Shown here one piece after another: positions 8,615-16,334 of a stretch of 64,000 nucleotides of DNA. The number at the start of each line of letters is the position of its first letter. Within the stretch, counting starts at the first letter, position 1. Made by a program: the position numbers and the translations under genes. The notes beneath the pieces were generated by a model that saw only the letters and a program-made list of their open reading frames with translations, was not told the origin of the DNA and did no database searches. The DNA is from Pelomonas aquatica (GTDB lineage Bacteria > Pseudomonadota > Gammaproteobacteria > Burkholderiales > Burkholderiaceae_C). The stretch covers positions 62,001 through 126,000 of the forward strand of contig NZ_JAPPUW010000007.1 in assembly GCF_026712205.1 (NCBI RefSeq), given 5' to 3'.

Positions 8615-8639
8615 TGCTTGCCGGTCGAACCGGCAAGCA
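8615..8639. repeat. Perfect 11-bp hairpin between amidase and ureE
   Basis: TGCTTGCCGGT and ACCGGCAAGCA flank a 3-nt loop. It lies in the 150-nt gap after the amidase stop and before ureE, next to a second GC-rich dyad (CCAAGGCGCGCCTTGG, 8663-8678). There is no U-run, so it may be a processing or attenuation structure rather than a classical terminator. Confidence 0.6.
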
Positions 8640-8688
8640 TCGTCGTCCCCTCGGGGGACCGGCCAAGGCGCGCCTTGGACGAGGGGCT

Positions 8689-10263
8689 TCAAATTGCTGT
8701 GGGCTTGAATTGGGGTTCGCGGCGCAGCCGGGTGCGCTGCTCGTAGTCTGCGGCAAGGGCCAGCAGTGTCGCGTCGGTCCACGCGGTGCCGAAGAAACTC
8801 AGGCCCACCGGCAGCCCGCTGACCTGGCCCATGGGCACGGTCACATGCGGATAGCCGGCCACGGCGGCCGGCGTGGTCGCCGCGGGCGCGGTGTCCTGGT
8901 CGCCCTTGACGTTGTCGGTGAGCCAGGCGGGGCCGGAAGTCGGCGCGACGATGGCGTCCAGCCTGTGCCGCTTCAGCATCGCGTCGATGCCCTGGGCACG
9001 CGCGGCGCGCCGGGCCGCGGCGTGGGCCTTCAGGTATTTGGGCGCCTTGATGCCGCCCGCCTGGACGGACGCGACCGCGGCCTCGAACCATTCCTGGCCG
9101 AACAGGGCCAGGGTCTCGGGGTGGGCCCGGTTGAAGGCGACGAGGTCGGCCAGGGTCTTGAACGGGCCGGCGGGCGCGAAGTCCCGCAGATAGTCGGCCA
9201 TGCCCGGTGCCATCTCGGTGACCAGCACGTCCATCTCGTCCGCGCCCATCGCGGGCAGCTGCGGCAGCGGCGCGCGCACCAGCGTCGCGCCGGCGGCCTC
9301 CAGCACCTGCAGCGCGGCGTCGAACAGCGCGACGGTGGCGCGGCCATGGCCCTCGACGAGGTTGGTGGCCACGCCCAGGCGCCGGCCCTTCAGCGCGCCG
9401 GGCGCCGGCTTCAGCAGCGCGTCACGGTCGAAGCGGCCCTGCTGCGCGCGGGTGGCGGGATCGGCTGGGTCCGCGCCGGCCAGTGCCCACAGCAGCAGCG
9501 CCGCGTCGGCCACGCTGCGGCACATCGGGCCGGCCGTGTCCTGCGAGAACGCGATGGGCACGATGCCGTGGCGCGACACCAGGCCCAGCGTCGGCTTCAC
9601 GCCCACCAGGCCCTGCACCGCGGCGGGCGATGTGACGGAGCCGTCGGTCTCCGTGCCCACGCCCAGCAGCGCGAGGTTGGCGGCCAGCGCGGCGCCGGTG
9701 CCGGAGGAGGAGCCGCTGGGCGAGCGGTCCAGCGCATAGGGGTTGAGCGTCTGGCCGCCGCGCGAGCTCCAGCCGCTGACCGAGGCCTTGCCGCGGGCAT
9801 TGGCCCACTCCGACAGATTGGTCTTGCCGAGGATGACGGCGCCCGCCTCGCGCAGCCGCACCACCAGCGTCGCGTCGCGCGCCACGGGCACGCCGGCCAG
9901 TGCGATGGAGCCGGCCGTGTTGGACATGCGGTCGTGCGTCGCGATGTTGTCCTTCAGCAGCACCGGCAGGCCGTGCAGCGGGCCGCGCAGCCTGCCGGCG
10001 GCGCGCTCGGCATCGCGCTCGGCGGCAAGGCCTTCAGCATCCGGGTTGAGTTCGATGACGCTGTTCAGCTTTGGCCCCGCGCGGTCGACAGCGGCGATGC
10101 GGGCGAGGTAGGCCTGCGTCAGCGCCAGCGACGTGAGCCGCTCCTCGGCCATCTCGCGGCTGGCCTCGGCAGCGCTCAGCTCGGACCAGCGGAAATCCGC
10201 GACGGCCAGTGCTGCGGAGGCCGAGAGCGCCGGCGCGGCGCTGAGGAAGTTGCGGCGTTTCAT
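8689..10263 (-). CDS. Exported amidase (amidase-signature family)
   Basis: Hydrolyses an amide bond; the substrate is unknown. The amidase-signature elements are present: Lys104 in LLKDN, the Ser/Gly-rich loop SPSGSSSGTGAA (181-192) and the nucleophile Ser209 in TDGSVTSPA. The N-terminus MKRRNFLSAAPALSASAALA looks like a Tat-type or Sec signal, so the enzyme is probably periplasmic, unlike GatA. The length of 524 aa is typical of the family. The C-terminal NVKGDQDTAPAATTPAAVAGYPHVTVPMG segment is also characteristic. It lies upstream of ureE on the same strand with hairpins between, so joint transcription is uncertain. Confidence 0.92.
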   Translation of the reverse strand: MKRRNFLSAAPALSASAALAVADFRWSELSAAEASREMAEERLTSLALTQAYLARIAAVDRAGPKLNSVIELNPDAEGLAAERDAERAAGRLRGPLHGLPVLLKDNIATHDRMSNTAGSIALAGVPVARDATLVVRLREAGAVILGKTNLSEWANARGKASVSGWSSRGGQTLNPYALDRSPSGSSSGTGAALAANLALLGVGTETDGSVTSPAAVQGLVGVKPTLGLVSRHGIVPIAFSQDTAGPMCRSVADAALLLWALAGADPADPATRAQQGRFDRDALLKPAPGALKGRRLGVATNLVEGHGRATVALFDAALQVLEAAGATLVRAPLPQLPAMGADEMDVLVTEMAPGMADYLRDFAPAGPFKTLADLVAFNRAHPETLALFGQEWFEAAVASVQAGGIKAPKYLKAHAAARRAARAQGIDAMLKRHRLDAIVAPTSGPAWLTDNVKGDQDTAPAATTPAAVAGYPHVTVPMGQVSGLPVGLSFFGTAWTDATLLALAADYEQRTRLRREPQFKPTAI

Positions 10264-10316
10264 GTCGAGGGCACTCCTGGCTTGTGGTCGGCAAGGGCGG
10301 CAGCTAGTATTACAGA

Positions 10317-10326
10317 CGTTATAACG
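10317..10326. promoter_or_regulatory. Candidate autoregulatory palindrome upstream of the antitoxin gene
   Basis: CGTTATAACG is a perfect 10-bp palindrome 10 nt before the AbrB-like antitoxin start, within an AT-rich patch (GTATTACAGACGTTATAACG). It overlaps a plausible -10 box (TATAAC). AbrB/MazE antitoxins bind such sites in their own promoters; the assignment is inference. Confidence 0.45.
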
Positions 10327-10336
10327 GAATCAACCC

Positions 10337-10561
10337 ATGAGCGCACTCAAACTGACCCAGATCGGCAACTCGGTGGGCGTCATCCTGCCCAAGGAGGTAT
10401 TGGCGCGCTTGAAGGTGGAAAAGGGGGATGTGCTCTACCTCTCCGAAGCCGTCAATGGCGTGCTGCTGACGCCCTACAGCCCCGAATTCGAAGAGCAGAT
10501 GGACGCGGCACGCGACATCATGAAGAAGCGCCGTGCCGTGCTGCACGAGCTGGCCAAGTGA
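10337..10561 (+). CDS. AbrB/MazE-family antitoxin
   Basis: The 74-aa product has an N-terminal swapped-hairpin DNA-binding domain (KLTQIGNSVGVILPKEVLARLKVEKGD, residues 4-30). Its charged C-terminal tail (FEEQMDAARDIMKKRRAVLHELAK) probably wraps the toxin. It is the first gene of a two-gene toxin-antitoxin operon; its stop overlaps the toxin's GTG start by 4 nt (GTGA). The combination of an AbrB-type antitoxin with a Doc toxin, rather than Phd with Doc, is a known alternative pairing. A palindromic operator candidate lies just upstream. Confidence 0.92.
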   Translation: MSALKLTQIGNSVGVILPKEVLARLKVEKGDVLYLSEAVNGVLLTPYSPEFEEQMDAARDIMKKRRAVLHELAK

Positions 10562-10956
10562 GCGGGCCGCCGCGCCAGTGGCGCTGGCTCAATGCCGACG
10601 TGCTGCAGGCCGTGCACCTGGAGCAGCTCGCCGAACACGGCGGCGCGCCCGGTACGCGTGACGAAGGCCTGTTCGAGTCCGCCCTCGCCCGCCCGCAGAA
10701 CCTGGCCTTGTACGGCGAGCCCGACGCCTTCGATCTCGCCGCCGCCTATGCCGTGGGCCTGGCCAAGAACCACCCCTTCATCGACGGCAACAAGCGCACC
10801 GCCTATGTCGCGATGGAACTCTTCCTCGTGCTGAACGGCTTCGAGCTGGCGGCCGACGATGCCAGCGCCACGCTGACCATGCTCTCCGTCGCCGCTGGCG
10901 ACAGCGACGAACTCCGGCTTGCGCAATGGCTGCGCGAGCACACCGCCCCACGCTGA
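10558..10956 (+). CDS. doc: Doc-family toxin (death on curing, Fic fold)
   Basis: The 132-aa product is a compact Fic-fold toxin. The active motif HPFIDGNKRT is at residues 72-81; the Lys where true Fic AMP-transferases have Gly is the Doc form, which phosphorylates elongation factor Tu in phage P1 Doc. I chose the GTG at 10558 because it overlaps the antitoxin stop by 4 nt and begins directly before the conserved WRWLNADVLQAVH start. Both genes are intact, so the module looks functional. It lies 9 nt before a crotonase gene on the same strand, which may be read through. Confidence 0.92.
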   Translation: MSGPPRQWRWLNADVLQAVHLEQLAEHGGAPGTRDEGLFESALARPQNLALYGEPDAFDLAAAYAVGLAKNHPFIDGNKRTAYVAMELFLVLNGFELAADDASATLTMLSVAAGDSDELRLAQWLREHTAPR

Positions 10957-10965
10957 ACCCCCACC

Positions 10966-11775
10966 ATGCAACTCGAAACCCTGAATGTCTCCCTCCAGGA
11001 CCACATCGCCACCGTGCGCCTGAACCGGCCCGACAAGGCCAACGCGATGAACGCGGCCATGTGGCAGGACATCCGCCGCGCCTTCGACTGGGTGGACGCC
11101 CAGCCCGAGGCGCGCGTGGCCGTGCTGGAGGGCGAAGGCAGGCACTTCACCGCCGGCATCGACCTCTCGATGATGATGGGCCTCGCCCCGCAGATCCAGG
11201 ACCCCTGCGACGGCCGCACGCGCGAGGCGCTGCGCCGCGTCATCCTCGACATGCAGGACACGCTGACCAGCCTGGAGCGCTGCCGCAAGCCCGTGCTCGC
11301 GGCCATCCACGGCGCCTGCGTCGGCGGCGGCATCGACCTGATCTGCGCCGCCGACATGCGCTACTGCAGCGCCGACGCCTATTTCTCGATCAAGGAGATC
11401 GACATCGGCATGGTGGCCGACGTCGGCACGCTGCAGCGCCTGCCCAAGATCGTCGGCTCGCAGGGCCTGGTGCGCGAGCTGGCCTACACGGGCCGCCGCG
11501 TCGAGGCCGCCGAGGCGCGCGAGATCGGCCTCGTCAACCGCGTGTTCGACGGCCGCGAGGCGCTGCAGGCCGGCGTGCACGAAGTCGCCGCGGCCATCGC
11601 GGGCAAGTCGCCGCTGTCCATCCGCGGCACCAAGGAGATGCTGAACTACGCCCGCGACCACTCGGTGGCCGATGGCCTCAACTACATCGCGACCTGGAAC
11701 GCGGCGATGCTGATGAGCGAAGACCTGACCCAGGCCATGATGGCGGGCAAGGCGACGCCGAGCTTCCGGGACTGA
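10966..11775 (+). CDS. Crotonase / enoyl-CoA hydratase-isomerase family protein
   Basis: The 269-aa product has the crotonase fold. The oxyanion-hole segments are visible: GRHFTAGIDLSMM near residue 63 and IHGACVGGGIDLICAADMRY near residue 115. The catalytic region reads FSIKEIDIGMVADVGTLQRLPK. Acidic residues at the Glu/Asp/Asp positions resemble dienoyl-CoA isomerases (ECH1-like) rather than a classical two-Glu hydratase. It probably acts on an unsaturated acyl-CoA in fatty acid breakdown. It follows the toxin gene by 9 nt, which looks accidental. Confidence 0.88.
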   Translation: MQLETLNVSLQDHIATVRLNRPDKANAMNAAMWQDIRRAFDWVDAQPEARVAVLEGEGRHFTAGIDLSMMMGLAPQIQDPCDGRTREALRRVILDMQDTLTSLERCRKPVLAAIHGACVGGGIDLICAADMRYCSADAYFSIKEIDIGMVADVGTLQRLPKIVGSQGLVRELAYTGRRVEAAEAREIGLVNRVFDGREALQAGVHEVAAAIAGKSPLSIRGTKEMLNYARDHSVADGLNYIATWNAAMLMSEDLTQAMMAGKATPSFRD

Positions 11776-11934
11776 CGCACGGCCCGGCACCCGGCTGCCC
11801 CACGACGCCGCGCCGACGGTCATCGACCTGCACAGGCCGTGGACGCTCAGCGCCAGGGTAGCGCCGGGCGCGCAGCCTGAAGCGCAAGTGATAACAAGGC
11901 GCGAAGCCGCAGACAGTGCTTCAGACGTTTCATT

Positions 11935-13194
11935 TCAGCGGGCCTGCTGCGCGTCGAAGTAATAGGCCTGGCGCTTGCGGGGCGAGAGGTAGTCGTACAC
12001 CGGCTGGGGCAGTTGCTGGGGCTTCAGCGTGCGGGCAATGCTGACGTCGGGCTCCAGCTCCAGCTCGACCAGCACGGCGCTCTCCTTGGGCACGCTCGGG
12101 TCGTAGACCAGCACGGTGGGCTTGAGCGGCCGGCTGCTGTTGACCGAGGTGACGATGCCCATGGAGTCGTTGGACAGCACGACCAGCGTGCCGGGCGGAT
12201 AGACGCCCATGCAGCGCACGAAGGTGGACAGCGCCGTGGCGTCGTAGCGCGAGCGCTGCTGCGCATACAGCACCGACAGCGCCTCGTGCGGCGTGAGCGC
12301 CTGGGCGAGGTTGTTGGGGTTGCAGAGGTTGTCGTAGGCGTTCACCAGGCCCACCATGCGCGCCAGCATCGAGATGGCCTGGCCCTGCAGGCCCTTGGGG
12401 TAGCCGCTGCCGTCCATATGCTCGTGATGCTGGGCAATGATGCTCGTCGCCTCGCCCGACAGGCCCAGCTTGCGCGCGATGTCCACGCCATAGGCGCAAT
12501 GCTGCTGGAACAGGCTGCGCTCCGGCTTGCTCATCGCGTCCTGCTTGCGCACCAGCGAGTCGGGCAGCTCCAGCTTGCCGATGTCGTGGAACAGCGCGCC
12601 CACGCCCATCACGCGGATCGCCTCGGGCGGCGCCTTCAGCTCCTTGGCCAGCATCATCGCCAGCAGCGTGACGTTCAGCGCGTGGTGATAGGTCTCCTCG
12701 CTGCCGATCTTGTCCTTCATCAGGTTGATGGCGACATCCGCATCCGTGAGCATCGAGTCGGCCATGGCCTTGATCAGGGCCAGCCCCTCCTCGCGCGCCT
12801 GTTCGGGCCGCGCGAACACGTTCTGCGTCATCGCCTTGAGCGCCCGCACCGCCGACAGGAATTCGCGCTCGCAGGCCGCCGCGCGCTGCTGCTGCGCCAG
12901 CAGCCGCTCGATGCGGGCGCGCTTGGCCGCATAGGCCGCGTCGTCGCCCGGCGAGTGCGCCGGTGCCGGCGCCTCGGCCGGCAGCGCCAGCGGCTGCGCG
13001 TCGCTCTTGGCCGGCGAATAGCGGATGCGCTCCAGGCCCAGCGACTGCAGCGTCTCGATCTGCTCCAGGCTCTTGATCTTGAAGCTCGAGAACGTGAACG
13101 GATGCTGCGTCCACGGCAGATCGAGGTGCACATGCAGCCCGATCAGCAGTTGCGCGGGCGAGATAAAGGCGTCGTCGCTCATGACCATCGTCAT
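11935..13194 (-). CDS. HD-GYP cyclic-di-GMP phosphodiesterase with DUF3391
   Basis: Predicted to hydrolyse cyclic-di-GMP. The N-terminal 120 residues match DUF3391 (ISPAQLLIGLHVHLDLPWTQ). The HD-GYP domain follows: HHALNVTLLAMMLAKEL, the HD pair in GALFHDIGKLELP, HHEHMDGSGYPKGLQG containing the GYP signature, and a distal Arg/Asp segment (ARMVGLVNAYDNL). The C-terminal 90 residues resemble the beta-rich tail seen in this subfamily. There is no transmembrane segment. Several in-frame ATGs (13194, 13188, 13182) precede the conserved start and none has a clear ribosome site, so the exact N-terminus is uncertain. Confidence 0.93.
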   Translation of the reverse strand: MTMVMSDDAFISPAQLLIGLHVHLDLPWTQHPFTFSSFKIKSLEQIETLQSLGLERIRYSPAKSDAQPLALPAEAPAPAHSPGDDAAYAAKRARIERLLAQQQRAAACEREFLSAVRALKAMTQNVFARPEQAREEGLALIKAMADSMLTDADVAINLMKDKIGSEETYHHALNVTLLAMMLAKELKAPPEAIRVMGVGALFHDIGKLELPDSLVRKQDAMSKPERSLFQQHCAYGVDIARKLGLSGEATSIIAQHHEHMDGSGYPKGLQGQAISMLARMVGLVNAYDNLCNPNNLAQALTPHEALSVLYAQQRSRYDATALSTFVRCMGVYPPGTLVVLSNDSMGIVTSVNSSRPLKPTVLVYDPSVPKESAVLVELELEPDVSIARTLKPQQLPQPVYDYLSPRKRQAYYFDAQQAR

Positions 13195-13376
13195 CACCAG
13201 GGATGACGGATTCTGACCGCAGCTTCCGCTGCGCGGCCCCTCGCGGCCGAGGTCGGCGCCGCTGGCAAGTCATGGCCCATGCGCCGCGCCGCCAGCGCCA
13301 CCCGCAGTGGCGCAGCATGAGCAGCGGGCGGGGCGCCAAGGCGGCCAAACGTACGGGCGGCGGCTAGCATCGCGCC

Positions 13377-14003
13377 ATGCTCAGCCTGTCACAAGCCCTC
13401 GCCTTCCTCGCCGCCGCCCTCGTGCTGACCGCCACGCCGGGGCCGGACAACCTGATGGTGCTCGGCATGGGCATGTCGCGCGGGCGGCGCGCCGGCATGG
13501 CCTTCGGGTTGGGCTGCGCATTGGGCTGTCTCAGCCACACGCTGCTGGCCGTGGTGGGCGTGAGCGCGCTGGTGGCGGCGTCGCCGCTGGCCTTCGGCCT
13601 GCTCAAGGCCGTGGGCGGGGCCTATCTCGTGTGGATGGGCGTGCAGGCCTGGCGGCATGCGGGCCGGGCCCGGGTGGACGGGGTGGCGGGCAACGGCGCC
13701 TCGCTGCGCCAGCTGTTCGCGAAGGGGCTGGTGGCCAATGCCATCAACCCCAAGGTGGTGCTGTTCTTCCTGGCCTTCCTGCCGCAGTTCGTCATCGCCC
13801 AGCAGGGCGCGGTGCCGGTGCAGCTGGGGCTGCTGGGCCTGATCTTCACCGCGCAGGCGGCCCTGCTGTTCGGGCTGCTGGGCTGGTTCTCGGGCAGCGT
13901 GGGCGCCTGGCTGAACCGCCGGCCGGCGGTCGGTCCCTGGCTGGACCGGCTCGCCGGCACGGTCTTCGTCGGCCTGGGACTGCGCATGATCGTCACGCGC
14001 TGA
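13377..14003 (+). CDS. LysE/RhtB-family amino-acid exporter
   Basis: The 208-aa inner-membrane protein has about six hydrophobic segments. The family hallmarks are ATPGPDNLMVLGMGMSRGRRAG near residue 20, the GGAYLVWMGVQAWR segment, and the mid-protein KGLVANAINPKVVLFFLAFLPQF. Members export lysine, homoserine, threonine or related amino acids; the substrate cannot be read from sequence. It stands alone between the divergent HD-GYP gene and oleate hydratase. Confidence 0.92.
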   Translation: MLSLSQALAFLAAALVLTATPGPDNLMVLGMGMSRGRRAGMAFGLGCALGCLSHTLLAVVGVSALVAASPLAFGLLKAVGGAYLVWMGVQAWRHAGRARVDGVAGNGASLRQLFAKGLVANAINPKVVLFFLAFLPQFVIAQQGAVPVQLGLLGLIFTAQAALLFGLLGWFSGSVGAWLNRRPAVGPWLDRLAGTVFVGLGLRMIVTR

Positions 14004-14090
14004 GCCTTTGACGGGGATCAGGGCCGGCGCGGCCGCCGCGGCCTAGAGTGGCTGCACGACGGACTCCCCGCGGCACCGGCCGCGCTTCCC

Positions 14091-15746
14091 ATGCTCGACC
14101 CCAAGAACGCCGACGTCTGGCTCGTCGGCGGCGGCATCGCCTCGATGGCCGCGGCCAGCTTCCTGATCCGCGACGCCGGCATGCCCGGCGCCCGCATCCA
14201 CATCCTCGAAGAGCTCGGCATCGCCGGTGGCTGCCTGGACGGCGGCGCCTCGCCCACGCAGGCCGGCTACGTCACGCGCGGCGGGCGCATGCTGTGCGAG
14301 GAGGTCTACCAGTGCCTGTGGAACCTGCTGGACGGCATCCCGTCGCTGGAGAAGCCGGGGATGTCGGTGCGGCAGGAGATCGCGGCCTTCAACGAACAGG
14401 TGCGCACCGAGGCCCATGCCCGGCTGATCGGCCAGGGGCCGCGCATCCTCGACGCCCGCCACTACGGCCTGGACGGCCGCGACCGCGCCGAGCTCACGCG
14501 GCTGCTGGCCACGCCCGAAGGCCTGCTGGGCGCGCGCCGCATCGACGAACTCTTCTCGGCGCACTTCTTCCGGAGCAACTTCTGGCAGATGTGGCGCACC
14601 ACCTTCGCCTTCCAGAACTGGCACAGCGCCATCGAGTTGCGGCGCTATTTCCTGCGCTTCCTGCAGGAGTTCCCGCGCATGCACACGCTGGCCGGGGTGC
14701 GCCGCACACCCTACAACCAGTACGACTCCATCGCGGTGCCGCTGCAGCGCTGGCTGCTGGCCCAGGGCGTGGACGTGCGCTTCGGCCACCGCGTGACCGA
14801 CATCGATTTCGACCAGCGCGACCCCGCCCGCCGCCGCGCCACGCAGTTGCATGTGCAGACGGCCCGGGGCCGGCAGACGCTGGCGCTGGCCGCCGGCGAC
14901 GCCTGCTTCGTCACGCTGGGCTCCATCACCGCCGACGCCAGCTATGGCAGCAACAGCCAGGCCCCGGCCCTGATCCGCGACCGCCGCGACGGCGCCTGGT
15001 CGCTGTGGGAGACGCTGGCCCGCAAGGCCGACGACTTCGGCCGCCCGCAGACCTTCTTCAACATGGACGACAACAAATGGGAGTCCTTCACGCTGACGAT
15101 GCACGGCCGCACGCTGCTGGACCGCCTCATCGCCTTCGGCGGCAACCCGCCCGGCACCGGCGCGCTGATGACGCTGGTGGACTCCAGCTGGCTGATGTCC
15201 CTGGTCGTGCCCCACCAGCCGCATTTCCCCGCCATGCCGGCCGACACCTACACGGCCTGGGGCTATGGCCTATTCATCGACGCGCCGGGCAACCATGTGG
15301 CCAAGCCCATGGCCCAGTGCGGCGGCCACGAGATCCTGGACGAGCTGCTGCACCACCTGGGCTTGGCCGACATCCGCGACGCGGCGCTGGCCAGCACCGA
15401 CGTGACGCCGGTGATGCTGCCCTATGGCTCGGCCATGTTCGCGCCGCGCAAGCCGGCCGACCGGCCCAAGGTGCTGCCGGTGGGCACGGCCAACTTCGCC
15501 TTCCTGGGCCAGCATGTGGAGCTGCCGGACGACACGGTCTACACGGTCGAATACTCGGTGCATGGCGCGATGCAAGCGGTGTACCGGCTGTTCGGCGTGG
15601 ACAAGCCCATCCCGCCGATCTACCAGGGCCTGCACGACCCGCGCGTCGGGCTGGAAGCGCTGACCGCGGCCTTCGGCCTCGAAGATCAAGCAGCCGTGCG
15701 AGCGACCCGGCCGGCGCTCCGGCCGGGCATCACCTGCAGCCCCTGA
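14091..15746 (+). CDS. ohyA: Oleate hydratase (myosin-cross-reactive antigen family)
   Basis: FAD-dependent addition of water to the cis-9 double bond of oleate, giving 10-hydroxystearate. The N-terminal dinucleotide motif WLVGGGIASMAAASFLI is at residues 10-26. The flavin/substrate loop reads RGGRMLCEEVYQCLWNLLDGIPSL (from residue 63). This is the GGRM variant rather than the GGREME form of the staphylococcal type, so the catalytic acidic residue is probably Glu70 or Glu71 in a shifted frame. The other family block NWHSAIELRRYFLRF is intact. The 551-aa length is on the short side. Its 3' end overlaps a small convergent ORF by 17 nt. Confidence 0.92.
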   Translation: MLDPKNADVWLVGGGIASMAAASFLIRDAGMPGARIHILEELGIAGGCLDGGASPTQAGYVTRGGRMLCEEVYQCLWNLLDGIPSLEKPGMSVRQEIAAFNEQVRTEAHARLIGQGPRILDARHYGLDGRDRAELTRLLATPEGLLGARRIDELFSAHFFRSNFWQMWRTTFAFQNWHSAIELRRYFLRFLQEFPRMHTLAGVRRTPYNQYDSIAVPLQRWLLAQGVDVRFGHRVTDIDFDQRDPARRRATQLHVQTARGRQTLALAAGDACFVTLGSITADASYGSNSQAPALIRDRRDGAWSLWETLARKADDFGRPQTFFNMDDNKWESFTLTMHGRTLLDRLIAFGGNPPGTGALMTLVDSSWLMSLVVPHQPHFPAMPADTYTAWGYGLFIDAPGNHVAKPMAQCGGHEILDELLHHLGLADIRDAALASTDVTPVMLPYGSAMFAPRKPADRPKVLPVGTANFAFLGQHVELPDDTVYTVEYSVHGAMQAVYRLFGVDKPIPPIYQGLHDPRVGLEALTAAFGLEDQAAVRATRPALRPGITCSP

Positions 15747-15897
15747 GCAGCCACCACAGCGCGATCGCCCCCGCGGCCACCAGGGCCGACAGGCCGGCGC
15801 CGTCCCAGCCGTGCAGGTGCAATGCGGGCGCGCCCTGGCCGTCGTGGGCCAGGGCCGAGGCGCCGATCAGGGGCAGCAGCAAAAGCGTCTTGCGCAT
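15730..15897 (-). CDS. Small exported or membrane protein, 55 aa
   Basis: The short frame encodes a cleavable-looking leader (MRKTLLLLPLIGASALAHDG). A brief His-containing middle follows (GAPALHLHGWDG), then one transmembrane helix (ALVAAGAIALWWLL) and a basic end. The HDG...HLHGWD layout followed by a C-terminal helix resembles small conserved proteins of Burkholderiales that I cannot name. It lies convergent to ohyA and overlaps its last codons. It could be chance, but the leader-plus-anchor pattern in a GC-rich frame argues for a real gene. Confidence 0.55.
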   Translation of the reverse strand: MRKTLLLLPLIGASALAHDGQGAPALHLHGWDGAGLSALVAAGAIALWWLLRGCR

Positions 15898-15969
15898 GAT
15901 GATGAAGGCTCGGGCAATGGGGTTGATGAACGGTGACGAGCCTGCCGCCGTCGGGTAAGGCGGCTTCGG

Positions 15970-16087
15970 TCAGTTCCATCTCGCTTCGCCCGGTATTTTT
16001 CAGCCGGCCCGAACGGCCCATGGAGCCGGGCGAACCCGGAGTGTCAATTCCATCTCGCTTCGCCCGATATTTTTCAGGCGGCCCGCG
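15970..16087. repeat. Direct repeat, two copies of about 42 bp
   Basis: Copies at about 15970-16011 and 16044-16087 share TTCCATCTCGCTTCGCCCG followed by TATTTTTCAG and GGCCCG, with only a few mismatches and about 74 bp between starts. They lie outside genes, upstream of the PEP-CTERM gene. They may be binding sites or the remains of a duplicated repeat unit. Confidence 0.75.
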
Positions 16088-16259
16088 GCCCGCCGAGAAC
16101 GCCTGCCTCCACAGCACTGCACGAACCGCGCCAACCCGGCCGCGGGCGACGAGATCGGCACAGGCGAACGTTTCAAGCTCAGGCCCGGGTGTCGACCGCC
16201 TTGACAGTCCGGCGCCTTCTGCGCGCGGGTCCAGGAAAAGATCCAGCAAATCAGATACT

Positions 16260-16274
16260 TGGTCGACTGGACCA
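16260..16274. promoter_or_regulatory. Candidate operator dyad TGGTC-n5-GACCA
   Basis: TGGTC and GACCA are exact inverted half-sites around GACTG, set in a partly symmetric AT-rich context (ATACT...AGATAT). They lie 60 nt upstream of the PEP-CTERM start. The half-sites resemble those of GntR-family regulators; no regulator gene is adjacent. Confidence 0.35.
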
Positions 16275-16334
16275 GATATTGCTGCAGGCAACGGGCCATT
16301 TGATCATTCGTGCGCAGTCCATCAGGAGGCCACC

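Larger units (their letters stand above)
15898..16334. other. Gene-free 437-bp region upstream of the PEP-CTERM gene
   Basis: No credible reading frame lies here. It holds a two-copy direct repeat (15970-16087), a TGGTC/GACCA dyad (16260-16274) and the ribosome site of the PEP-CTERM gene (AGGAGG, 16324-16329). Confidence 0.7.

Noticed and set aside
7939-10557. Long plus-strand frame joining upstream DNA to the Doc toxin
   Set aside because: Only the part from the GTG at 10558 matches Doc; the rest is antisense to ureE and the amidase.
11776-11934. Possible gene between the crotonase and HD-GYP genes
   Set aside because: Only short shadow frames; nothing with a start, ribosome site or recognisable sequence.
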